DNA of 64,000 nucleotides from Faecimorpha stercoravium (GTDB taxonomy: Bacteria > Bacillota > Clostridia > Lachnospirales > Bianqueaceae). Position 1 is the stretch's first letter; every line of letters begins with the position of its first letter. The notes under the pieces are model-generated. The model did no database searches and was not told the DNA's origin. It saw nothing but the letters and a program-made list of their open reading frames with translations. Position numbers and translations under genes: made by a program. Below are positions 26,461 through 33,094 of this stretch, piece by piece. Location: contig DVGT01000074.1 in the NCBI GenBank assembly GCA_018712555.1, positions 62,001 through 126,000 of the forward strand, read 5' to 3'.

Positions 26461-26840
26461 GCGAATCTCCAAATACCTTGCAGGAAGATCTAAAAGAATC
26501 CGCAGCGATGGCTAAGATTGCATATCAGGCTTTAGAAAATAAAATGGGGGAGGATATCCGTATCCTGGATATTCATGAGGTATCCGTCCTTGCTGATTAC
26601 TTTCTGATTGCCCATGGACGCAATCCAAATCATGTGAGAGCTCTTTTAGATGAAGTAGAAGAACAGTTGGCCAAGGCTGGTTATGAACCGTCTGATAAAG
26701 AAGGATTCGATACATGTACCTGGGGTTTGATGGACTATCAACGCATCATCATTCATGTTTTTAGCCAGGAAGCCCGTGTGTTCTATAATTTGGAACGAAT
26801 CTGGTCCGATGGTCAAAAAGTTGATCCCGAGACACTGTAA
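26457..26840 (+). CDS. rsfS: Ribosome silencing factor RsfS
   Basis: RsfS binds L14 and blocks subunit joining in poor conditions. 127 residues. DIRILDIHEVSVLADYFLIAHGRN and the WGLMDYQRIIIHVFSQEARVFYNLERIW segment are diagnostic. Last gene of the obg-to-rsfS run; a strong terminator follows. Confidence 0.95.
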   Translation: MSESPNTLQEDLKESAAMAKIAYQALENKMGEDIRILDIHEVSVLADYFLIAHGRNPNHVRALLDEVEEQLAKAGYEPSDKEGFDTCTWGLMDYQRIIIHVFSQEARVFYNLERIWSDGQKVDPETL

Positions 26841-26843
26841 ATC

Positions 26844-26892
26844 AAAAAGACTCATTTCGAATCCATCTGTGATTCGGATATGAGTCTTTTTT
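26844..26892 (+). terminator. Terminator after rsfS
   Basis: Stem AAAAGACTCAT...GAATC with GATTC...ATGAGTCTTTT followed by TTTT. Strong rho-independent structure. Confidence 0.88.
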
Positions 26893-26910
26893 CTTGCGGA
26901 GAGAGGTCTT

Positions 26911-26927
26911 CATAACTATTCGCAAAA
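26911..26927 (+). repeat. Left copy of a 17-bp direct repeat flanking rubrerythrin
   Basis: CATAACTATTCGCAAAA here and CATAAGTATTCGCAAAA at 27636-27652 match at 16 of 17 positions in the same orientation and lie 725 bp apart, one on each side of the rubrerythrin gene. Confidence 0.7.
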
Positions 26928-26928
26928 C

Positions 26929-26949
26929 ACAACTTTTACGAAAAGTTGT
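26929..26949 (-). terminator. Hairpin downstream of rubrerythrin, likely terminator
   Basis: A perfect 9-bp palindrome ACAACTTTT/AAAAGTTGT with a 3-nt loop. On the minus strand it is followed by GTTTTG, a weak T-run. It lies 33 nt after the rubrerythrin stop. Confidence 0.6.
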
Positions 26950-26981
26950 ATCAAAAGAGGGGCCACTTCTTCCGTAATCCC

Positions 26982-27566
26982 TTAATATGCCTTGATATCG
27001 ACTTGATAATACCCTTTCTCATGTTTGCATACCGGACAAATCTGCGGCGGTTCCATGCCTGTGTGCACATATCCGCAGACGCTGCAAACCCATGCGATTT
27101 CCACATCTTTTTTCAAAAGCTGATTCTTTTTCACCAGATCATAAAACGCCAGAAAGCGTTCCTCATGATTTTTCTCAATCGACGCAATGTTTTGAAACAG
27201 CTTGGCAATGCCCGGAAACCCTTCTTCAGCCGCGATCTGTCCGAACTGCGGATACAAAGCCGCATATTCCTCATGTTCCCCCTGAGCCGCCGATTCCAGA
27301 TTCGTCAGCGTATCATTTAACGCCACCGGAAAATCTGCGCCGATATCTACCGTCCGCTGATTCAGATTGCCCTCATTCATGGCTTTGAAAAACTCCTTGG
27401 CATGAACTTCCTCATTGGCCGCTGTCAGCTGAAAGACCTGTGCGATCTGAATCAGGCCTTCTTTACGCGCCACCTGCGCATAAAAGGTGTATCGGTTTCT
27501 GGCCTGAGATTCTCCCGCAAATGCCTTCATTAAACTCCTGGCTGTCTCTGTGCCTTCCAAATTCAT
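26982..27566 (-). CDS. rbr: Rubrerythrin
   Basis: Rubrerythrin reduces hydrogen peroxide in anaerobes through a diiron site fed by a rubredoxin-like iron centre. The ferritin-like domain contains the expected Glu/His ligands in FAGESQARNRY, AANEEVHAKEF, GEHEEYAALY and EKNHEERFLAFY. The C-terminal rubredoxin domain has WVCSVCGYVHTG and CPVCKH. 194 residues. AAGGAGG precedes the ATG. Short direct repeats flank the gene on both sides. Confidence 0.96.
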   Translation of the reverse strand: MNLEGTETARSLMKAFAGESQARNRYTFYAQVARKEGLIQIAQVFQLTAANEEVHAKEFFKAMNEGNLNQRTVDIGADFPVALNDTLTNLESAAQGEHEEYAALYPQFGQIAAEEGFPGIAKLFQNIASIEKNHEERFLAFYDLVKKNQLLKKDVEIAWVCSVCGYVHTGMEPPQICPVCKHEKGYYQVDIKAY

Positions 27567-27635
27567 GGTATAAGCCTCCTTATATAGATAGAATCAGCGA
27601 TAGTATGTGGATTTTGGGTAAAACTATGCAAGCCT

Positions 27636-27666
27636 CATAAGTATTCGCAAAATATTTATTATTTCG
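27636..27666. promoter_or_regulatory. Inverted repeat and direct-repeat copy between rubrerythrin and ttcA
   Basis: AAGTATTCGCAAAATA and TATTTCGCATACTT form an imperfect inverted repeat around a short AT-rich centre (about 27640-27673). The left arm is also the right copy of the 17-bp direct repeat. The site lies directly upstream of the ttcA -35 box and in the rubrerythrin upstream region, so it could be an operator. The regulator is unknown. Confidence 0.45.
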
Positions 27667-27671
27667 CATAC

Positions 27672-27700
27672 TTGAAATTTCGACTCGGATATGCTATGAT
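27672..27700 (+). promoter_or_regulatory. SigA promoter for ttcA and the recombinase
   Basis: TTGAAA (27672-27677), 17-nt spacer, TATGAT (27695-27700), with a TG one base before the -10 (extended -10). Confidence 0.8.
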
Positions 27701-27743
27701 AGGTTACGTATATATAAGTTTATAGATCAGAAAGGAAATTCCG

Positions 27744-28475
27744 ATGACATATCAAAGACTCTTAAGTTACACTCGCAAAGCTGTAGATGACTACCAGATG
27801 ATTCAGGAAGGAGATCGTATTGCGGTCGGCGTATCGGGTGGCAAGGACAGCATCACACTGGCCCTGGCCCTGAAGGGTCTGCAGCGTTTCTATCCTAAGC
27901 ACTTCGAGGTGATGGCTTTTACGGTGGCTCTGGGTTTTCCCGAATTTGACACCGAACCTTTAGCGGCACTCATGCGTTCCTATGAGATTCCTTATCATGT
28001 AATTTCCACAGACATTGGCCCCATCATCTTCGAAGAACGCAAAGAATCAAACCCCTGCTCTCTCTGTGCCAAGATGAGAAAAGGCGCTTTCAATGATTTT
28101 GCCCTGCAGATGCACTGTAATAAAGTCGCGCTGGGGCACCACAAAGAAGATGTCGTAGAAACATTTTTCATGAGTCTGTTTTATGAGGGCCGTCTTCATA
28201 CCTTTTCACCGGTCACATATTGGGATCGAACCAAGTTATATGCCATTCGTCCTCTGCTCTATACTCCAGAAGCAGATATTATCGCTTTCGCAAAGAATAT
28301 GAACCTGCCCATCATCAAAAACCCCTGTCCTGCGGATGGCGTCACAAAACGAGGAGAATTCAAAGAAAGGCTGCGAGACTGGAATAAAGAGATTGGCCAT
28401 ACCACAGAACGAGTTTTTCGCGCGATTCAAGACAGCATTCCCGGCTGGCAAGTGCGGAAAGGAGAGAAACCATGA
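27744..28475 (+). CDS. ttcA: TtcA-like tRNA 2-thiocytidine biosynthesis protein
   Basis: A PP-loop ATPase that thiolates tRNA cytidine-32 in its best known form. SGGKDS (PP-loop, about residues 30-35) and the CSLC cysteine pair (about 114-117) are present, with a NPCP segment near residue 193 that likely gives the third cluster cysteine. 243 residues, short form common in Firmicutes. GHHKEDVVETFF is the family central motif. Stop overlaps the recombinase start by 4 nt. Exact tRNA target is inferred. Confidence 0.85.
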   Translation: MTYQRLLSYTRKAVDDYQMIQEGDRIAVGVSGGKDSITLALALKGLQRFYPKHFEVMAFTVALGFPEFDTEPLAALMRSYEIPYHVISTDIGPIIFEERKESNPCSLCAKMRKGAFNDFALQMHCNKVALGHHKEDVVETFFMSLFYEGRLHTFSPVTYWDRTKLYAIRPLLYTPEADIIAFAKNMNLPIIKNPCPADGVTKRGEFKERLRDWNKEIGHTTERVFRAIQDSIPGWQVRKGEKP

Positions 28476-29608
28476 GCGGAAGCTATCACGAAGAACAACG
28501 AAGAAGAATGATCCTGAAGCTTCGTGATCTGCTGCTGGAGCTTCCGGATTTCTGTTTTGAATATTTTAGAGGCATCGAACCCGTAACGGCGGAAAGAACC
28601 CGTCTCGGCTATGCCTATGATCTAAAGATTTTTTTTCATTTTCTGATTGAAAATAAAGAAAACCTTCAGGGAAAGACTCTGAAGGATCTCACGTTGGAAG
28701 ACCTGGATCAAGTTGATGTACAGGATCTGGAACGCTTTCTGGAATATCTGACAATCTATGAGAAAGAGAATACGGATGGTTCCTCGGTAGAACTGCAAAA
28801 TGGAGAAAAGGGAAAGGCTCGCAAAGTAGCCGCCATACGCAGCATATTCAAGTATTTCTATAAAAGACAAAAGATCCATGGGAATCCAGCCACGCTGATT
28901 GATACCCCGAAGATCCACGAAAAAAACATCATTCGTCTGGAAGTGGACGAAATTGCAAAGCTGCTGGATGAAGTAGATTCTGGAGATCAGCTGACGCCGA
29001 GACAAAAAATCTATCATAAGTATACGCATGCAAGAGATTTGGCATTGATGACGGTACTCCTGGGTACAGGCATGCGTGTCTCTGAGTGCGTTGGATTAAA
29101 CCTCAGTGATATTGACTATAATGTCAATGGTCTAAAGATCACTCGAAAGGGTGGAAATGAATCGGTTCTATACTTTGGACGCGAGGTAGAAGACGCCTTG
29201 AAGGCATACATCGAAGAACGCAAGAAAATCATCCCCCAGTCAGGTCACGAAGACGCTCTCTTTCTATCGATGCAGAAGAGACGCATTACCGTACGCGCTG
29301 TCGAGAATATTGTCAAGAAATATGCCGCTGGCGTCACACAGATGAAACGGATCTCTCCCCATAAACTTCGAAGCAGCTATGGCACCGCTCTCTACAGCGA
29401 AACCGGGGATATCTATCTCGTAGCAGATGTACTGGGCCATAAAGATGTTAATACTACGCGAAAACACTATGCACAAATGGAAGATTCCAGACGCCGTTCT
29501 GCGGCCAATGCCGTGATTCTACGACAGGAAAAAGAAGAAAGTACCGATTCCGCTGCTTCGAATGCAAAAGAAGATTCAGGTATGGGAGGCGACTCTGTTC
29601 TCAAATGA
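28472..29608 (+). CDS. Tyrosine recombinase (XerC/D-like)
   Basis: 378 residues with an N-terminal SAM-like core-binding domain (about 30-135) and a C-terminal catalytic domain. All catalytic residues are visible: R202 (GTGMRVSE), K226 (TRKGG), H297 and R300 (HKLR), H323 (GHKD) and nucleophile Y333 (KHYAQ). No phage or conjugative genes surround it, and it is co-transcribed with a tRNA-modification gene, which suggests a chromosomal role such as dimer resolution rather than a mobile-element integrase. Its 3' end overlaps the convergent LysM gene by 33 nt. Confidence 0.9.
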   Translation: MSGSYHEEQRRRMILKLRDLLLELPDFCFEYFRGIEPVTAERTRLGYAYDLKIFFHFLIENKENLQGKTLKDLTLEDLDQVDVQDLERFLEYLTIYEKENTDGSSVELQNGEKGKARKVAAIRSIFKYFYKRQKIHGNPATLIDTPKIHEKNIIRLEVDEIAKLLDEVDSGDQLTPRQKIYHKYTHARDLALMTVLLGTGMRVSECVGLNLSDIDYNVNGLKITRKGGNESVLYFGREVEDALKAYIEERKKIIPQSGHEDALFLSMQKRRITVRAVENIVKKYAAGVTQMKRISPHKLRSSYGTALYSETGDIYLVADVLGHKDVNTTRKHYAQMEDSRRRSAANAVILRQEKEESTDSAASNAKEDSGMGGDSVLK

Positions 29609-29929
29609 TCCCGCGGGTTTCTGCATCGGAAGAATGATGGATTGTCCTGCGTAAATCTGATCCGATGTCATATGATTCAGTTCGCGTACTTCTTGAATAT
29701 ACGAACGAATATCCTGTTCTTCCGGTGCATATTGAAGTGCCAGATCCCAGAGCGTATCTCCCTCTTGAATCACGACAGATTCATAAACCTGTACCTGCTC
29801 ACTCTGCGCATACGCCGGATGCGGCATAAGAAGAGCCACAAGAATACCCAGGCTCAGGATCAGACCTGTTACCATATAAAACGCTGCACATCGACTGTGA
29901 TTAGAACGGAAAAGTGTAATCGTACTCAT
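29576..29929 (-). CDS. LysM-domain secreted protein, YneA-like candidate SOS division inhibitor
   Basis: 117 residues: basic N-terminus, a membrane/signal segment (about residues 18-41 with AYA at its end) and one LysM domain (VVIQEGDTLWDLALQYAP ... IYAGQSIILP). LysM binds peptidoglycan. In Bacillus the gene read away from lexA is yneA, a LysM division inhibitor induced by DNA damage; this gene has the same arrangement, size and architecture. It has its own TTGACA-17-TAGAAT promoter with a LexA-like box in the spacer. Function as a division inhibitor is inference. Confidence 0.8.
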   Translation of the reverse strand: MSTITLFRSNHSRCAAFYMVTGLILSLGILVALLMPHPAYAQSEQVQVYESVVIQEGDTLWDLALQYAPEEQDIRSYIQEVRELNHMTSDQIYAGQSIILPMQKPAGSFENRVASHT

Positions 29930-29951
29930 GTTCGTTCTCCTTTCATCAAAC

Positions 29952-29965
29952 AGAATATATGTTCT
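29952..29965. promoter_or_regulatory. LexA-like box A
   Basis: AGAATATATGTTCT, a palindrome close to the Gram-positive SOS box (GAAC-N4-GTTC). It lies just inside the transcribed 5' region of the LysM gene. Confidence 0.65.
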
Positions 29966-29978
29966 TGTTTACAAGATC

Positions 29979-30007
29979 ATTCTAACACGAACACGCGTTC
30001 TTGTCAA
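29979..30007 (-). promoter_or_regulatory. Promoter of the LysM gene with LexA box B in its spacer
   Basis: On the minus strand TTGACA (30002-30007) and TAGAAT (29979-29984) are 17 nt apart. The palindrome CGAACACGCGTTCT (29988-30001) fills the spacer, so a bound repressor would block polymerase. Confidence 0.85.
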
Positions 30008-30026
30008 CAGCTTTTTTTACGAAACA

Positions 30027-30040
30027 CGAACATATTTTCT
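30027..30040. promoter_or_regulatory. LexA-like box C (imperfect)
   Basis: CGAACATATTTTCT, a degenerate SOS-box palindrome between the two divergent promoters. Confidence 0.5.
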
Positions 30041-30053
30041 TGAGTATGTTCTG

Positions 30054-30093
30054 CGAACAATTGTTTGACTTTTTCTTCCTATTATGCTATACT
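30054..30093 (+). promoter_or_regulatory. lexA promoter with LexA box D over the -35
   Basis: TTGACT (30065-30070) and TATACT (30088-30093) are 17 nt apart, with an extended TG at 30085-30086. The palindrome CGAACAATTGTTTG (30054-30067) overlaps the -35 hexamer, consistent with autorepression. Confidence 0.82.
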
Positions 30094-30162
30094 AGAAGAG
30101 CCAAAGTAAACTCGTACATAGGCATTTTGTTTTCGATTCTATGAAAGGATGGGTGTAAAACC

Positions 30163-30828
30163 GTGAGTGGCAAGGAATTATCGCAAAAGCAACGACAGAT
30201 TCTGGATTTTATCATACAGCAACAGGCACAGCGAGGATATCCCCCTTCTGTACGCGAGATCTGTGAAGCCGCGAACTTGAGTTCTACTTCCACCGTGCAT
30301 GGTCACTTAGAGCGTTTGGAGAGAAAGGGCTATATTCGTCGAGACCCTACTAAACCCAGGGCAATCGAGATCCTCTATCATCCCGAACAGGAAGTTCTGC
30401 CGGAGGACATGTCCTCTCCAGAATTCAATGAGGTACCGCCTGCCGAAGTTGCTCAGGTTCCCGTCATTGGCCGGGTTACTGCCGGAGAGCCTATTTTAGC
30501 GGTAGAAAATATTGAAGACCATTTTCCGCTCCCCCTTTCCGTTCTTGGGGATGAGCCCGAGAAGGATTTTATGCTGCGTGTCCGGGGAGAAAGCATGATC
30601 AACGCCGGTATTTTAGACGGAGATTATATTCTGGTGCATCAGCAGAGTTCTGCTCGCAATGGAGAAATTGTCGTTGCCTTGATTGACGACAGCGCAACGG
30701 TCAAACGGTTCTTCCGCGAAAAAGAATTCATTCGTCTTCAGCCCGAAAACGACTACATGGCTCCCATCTATGTAAAAGAAGCCTCTGTTCTGGGCCGTGT
30801 GATTGGTGTGTATCGCCGTATGGATTAA
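30163..30828 (+). CDS. lexA: SOS repressor LexA
   Basis: 221 residues. A winged helix-turn-helix DNA-binding domain (about residues 1-70; SVREICEAANLSSTSTVHGHLERL) is joined to the autoproteolysis domain. Cleavage site A107-G108 (VTAGEP), catalytic S144 (RGESMI) and K181 (ATVKRF) are intact, so RecA-stimulated self-cleavage should work. GTG start; the upstream AAAGGATGGG serves as ribosome-binding site. Divergent from the LysM gene with four candidate boxes between them. Confidence 0.97.
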   Translation: MSGKELSQKQRQILDFIIQQQAQRGYPPSVREICEAANLSSTSTVHGHLERLERKGYIRRDPTKPRAIEILYHPEQEVLPEDMSSPEFNEVPPAEVAQVPVIGRVTAGEPILAVENIEDHFPLPLSVLGDEPEKDFMLRVRGESMINAGILDGDYILVHQQSSARNGEIVVALIDDSATVKRFFREKEFIRLQPENDYMAPIYVKEASVLGRVIGVYRRMD

Positions 30829-30866
30829 GCTGAAGACAGCCGTAATACATCAAATTCCAAAAATAA

Positions 30867-30916
30867 ACCGTCCTTTTATATGATGGAATCCCATCAAACA
30901 AAAGGACGGTGTTTTT
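30867..30916 (+). terminator. Terminator after lexA
   Basis: Stem ACCGTCCTTTT/AAAAGGACGGT with an inner GATGG/CCATC pairing, followed by GTTTTT. Confidence 0.88.
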
Positions 30917-30954
30917 ATGGGGAGGAACGACGGGCTACTCCGGAATCACTCCGT

Positions 30955-31596
30955 TTACATGCCCAGTTCGTCTCCGACCACAATCACAGTGATACGACCA
31001 GGGTTCTTGCGGCCATGATAGATGACCGTCATATAATTACACATCCGTTTGCGGGTCTGACAATCCTCGCAAACACCACTGTGCGTACAAGGTGTATCAT
31101 GATGAATCCGCTTGGAATTGAGCGGCGCAATCTCCTTGATTCGGGCCATTGCCGCGTTCAGATCCTTCACCACCTTATTCGCTCCCGTTACAATAATCAC
31201 TCGCTGCGGACCAAAGATCATAGCTGCCACACGATTGCCTGAGCAGTCCATATTGACCAACTCGCCAGCCTCGGTAATGGCATTGGTACTACATAGGAAG
31301 TATTCTGCATTCATCGCCTCATGATACTTCTGAACCTCTTCCTCGTGATTCGCACAGTTGTAACGATCAATCAGACGATAGTTGCCTTCCCGGAATGTAT
31401 CAATAATGCCCATCTGATTTAGCGTGGTAGAACCTCCCAAACCGATCAGTGCACCCTCTGGCACCATCTCCAGAACCAGCTTCTTCGCCTCTTCCAGATT
31501 GTCCACGTAATGCGCGTCATACTCCTTCTCCGCCAGCGTCTCGGTAATCCGCTTACCAATCGCCTCATAGCGCCATTTCTTCAAAGGATCATTCAT
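30955..31596 (-). CDS. LUD-domain (LutC/YkgG-like) protein
   Basis: 213 residues. The family segments GALIGLGGSTTLNQMGI, STNAITEAGELVNMDCSGNRVAAMIFGP and the TPCTHSGVCEDC cysteine cluster fit the LUD family, whose best known members work in lactate oxidation. Stand-alone short forms like this are common in Clostridia and no lutA/lutB partner is present here, so the role is not clear. The ATG at 31596 is chosen because GGAGG lies 9 nt upstream; a TTG at 31605 abuts the site. Confidence 0.85.
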   Translation of the reverse strand: MNDPLKKWRYEAIGKRITETLAEKEYDAHYVDNLEEAKKLVLEMVPEGALIGLGGSTTLNQMGIIDTFREGNYRLIDRYNCANHEEEVQKYHEAMNAEYFLCSTNAITEAGELVNMDCSGNRVAAMIFGPQRVIIVTGANKVVKDLNAAMARIKEIAPLNSKRIHHDTPCTHSGVCEDCQTRKRMCNYMTVIYHGRKNPGRITVIVVGDELGM

Positions 31597-31629
31597 CTCA
31601 TACAACCTCCTATAGATAAATATTATATA

Positions 31630-31657
31630 AAAACCGCCCTGATATTAGAGCGGTTTT
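31630..31657 (-). terminator. Terminator after the PRPP synthetase gene
   Basis: Stem AAAACCGC/GCGGTTTT with a 12-nt loop. It lies between the two minus-strand genes and separates the upstream prs transcript from the LUD gene. Confidence 0.7.
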
Positions 31658-31679
31658 CTTAACATGACAGCGGCTGCCA

Positions 31680-32861
31680 TCAGAATAGATTCAGCTGTTG
31701 ATCCTGTGATTCCGCCCGATGATTCCGCGCCAGATCATTGATCTTTTTCAGAGGATCCAAGAGCAGGCTTACTGACATATCATGATTCAAAGCAGCAATC
31801 ATATATGCCAGATATTTCGAACAGTCCACTTCGAAATACCAAGGTGCCTCTAAAAGCTCTGGGCGACGATATGTCAGATTCGTAGAAAGCACACCAGAAA
31901 GTACACCCCGATCCACAGCTTCCTGGAACTTATCGATTCCTTCTGTAAACAACGCATATGTACAACCGGCAAAGATGCGGCCTGCGCCTCTCTTACGCAA
32001 GTCATAAGCAATATCCAACATAGATTCACCGGAAGAAATGATATCATCGTAAACGAAGACATCTTTTCCCTTAATATCACTGCCCAAAAATTCATGGGCC
32101 ACGATCGGATTCCGACCATTCTTGATCTGAGAATAGTCTCTGCGCTTATAATACATGCCGAGCTCTACACCCAGAACCGATGCGTAGTAAACATTACGAT
32201 CCATCGCCCCTTCATCCGGACTGACAACCATGAAGTTATCCTTATCGAGCAGGATATCCGGGATGTGATTTAACAGCGCCTTCAGTGTCTGATAGGATGG
32301 GATCGCATTATCAAATCCCATCAGAGGAATTGCATTCTGCACCCGAGGATCATGGGCATCAAAAGTAACCACCTCAGACACGCCCATATTCTGCAGCTCC
32401 TGCAATGCGACAGCGCAATCCAAAGATTCTCTGGCTGCCTTCCGATGTTGACGGCCTCCGTATAAGATCGGCATGATCACATTTACACGATGCGCTTTGC
32501 CGCCAATTGCCTGAATCGCACGTTTCAAATCCGCAAAATGATCATCCGGTGACATGGGTACTTCCTGCCCAAACATGTTATATGTACAATTATAGTTCCC
32601 CACATCAGAAATAATATAGACATCTAATCCGCGAACGGACTGATCTAACACCGCTTTCCCATCTCCGCTCTGGAACCGCGGACACTTCACGCTCAACAGG
32701 AAAGAATCCACGTTTTTCTGTGTACCCTCAAATGACGCATATAGCTTTCGCAAATGCTCGTCTACCTTTTTTCCGATTTCTTCCGTGCCTCTCATTACAA
32801 GAATGCCCATAGGCGCTACCTGAACGTGCTCGATTTGATCCGACTTGATATTAAATGACAT
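31680..32861 (-). CDS. prs: Ribose-phosphate pyrophosphokinase, long form
   Basis: Makes PRPP from ribose 5-phosphate and ATP, the precursor of nucleotides, histidine and tryptophan. The PRPP-binding loop VYDDIISSGESM (canonical DDxxxTGxT with Ser for Thr), the catalytic flexible-loop region with YYKRRDYSQIKNGRNP, and FDAHDPRVQN are visible. At 393 residues it is about 75 longer than the usual 315, with added sequence at the N-terminus and in inserts; such long forms occur in Clostridia. AAGGTAGGA precedes the ATG at 32861, with a TGGCAT-17-TATAAT promoter at 32938-32966. Confidence 0.88.
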   Translation of the reverse strand: MSFNIKSDQIEHVQVAPMGILVMRGTEEIGKKVDEHLRKLYASFEGTQKNVDSFLLSVKCPRFQSGDGKAVLDQSVRGLDVYIISDVGNYNCTYNMFGQEVPMSPDDHFADLKRAIQAIGGKAHRVNVIMPILYGGRQHRKAARESLDCAVALQELQNMGVSEVVTFDAHDPRVQNAIPLMGFDNAIPSYQTLKALLNHIPDILLDKDNFMVVSPDEGAMDRNVYYASVLGVELGMYYKRRDYSQIKNGRNPIVAHEFLGSDIKGKDVFVYDDIISSGESMLDIAYDLRKRGAGRIFAGCTYALFTEGIDKFQEAVDRGVLSGVLSTNLTYRRPELLEAPWYFEVDCSKYLAYMIAALNHDMSVSLLLDPLKKINDLARNHRAESQDQQLNLF

Positions 32862-32937
32862 ATGATTCCTACCTTTCCAGATCACTTCATTTCTTCTACT
32901 GTACAAAGAATGGGGACTGATTCCCCGCTTCGCCTTC

Positions 32938-32966
32938 ATTATAACATAGACATGAAGCGAATGCCA
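32938..32966 (-). promoter_or_regulatory. Promoter for prs
   Basis: Minus-strand TATAAT (32938-32943) with TGGCAT 17 nt upstream (32961-32966). The -10 is perfect and the -35 weak. Confidence 0.6.
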
Positions 32967-33045
32967 GAGACTTTTTTAAGATTTTGTGAAATTGTACATC
33001 CGCCCTAAAACACCTTAGAATTTTCCCTCTCTTTCCATATTATTT

Positions 33046-33074
33046 ACATATTTTTCTGAGAAATCCTCATACTA
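33046..33074 (+). promoter_or_regulatory. Candidate SigG (forespore) promoter for spoVAF
   Basis: ACATA (33046-33050) and CATACTA (33068-33074) are 17 nt apart, close to the SigG pattern gnATR / cATnnTA. No SigA-like pair is nearby, and the gene is forespore-type. Confidence 0.65.
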
Positions 33075-33094
33075 GCGGAAAAGGAGGGATGCTT

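Noticed and set aside
28472..29608. Tyrosine recombinase as a prophage or island integrase
   Set aside because: No phage, conjugation or attachment-site sequence nearby; it is translationally coupled to a tRNA-modification gene, as in chromosomal Xer-like contexts.
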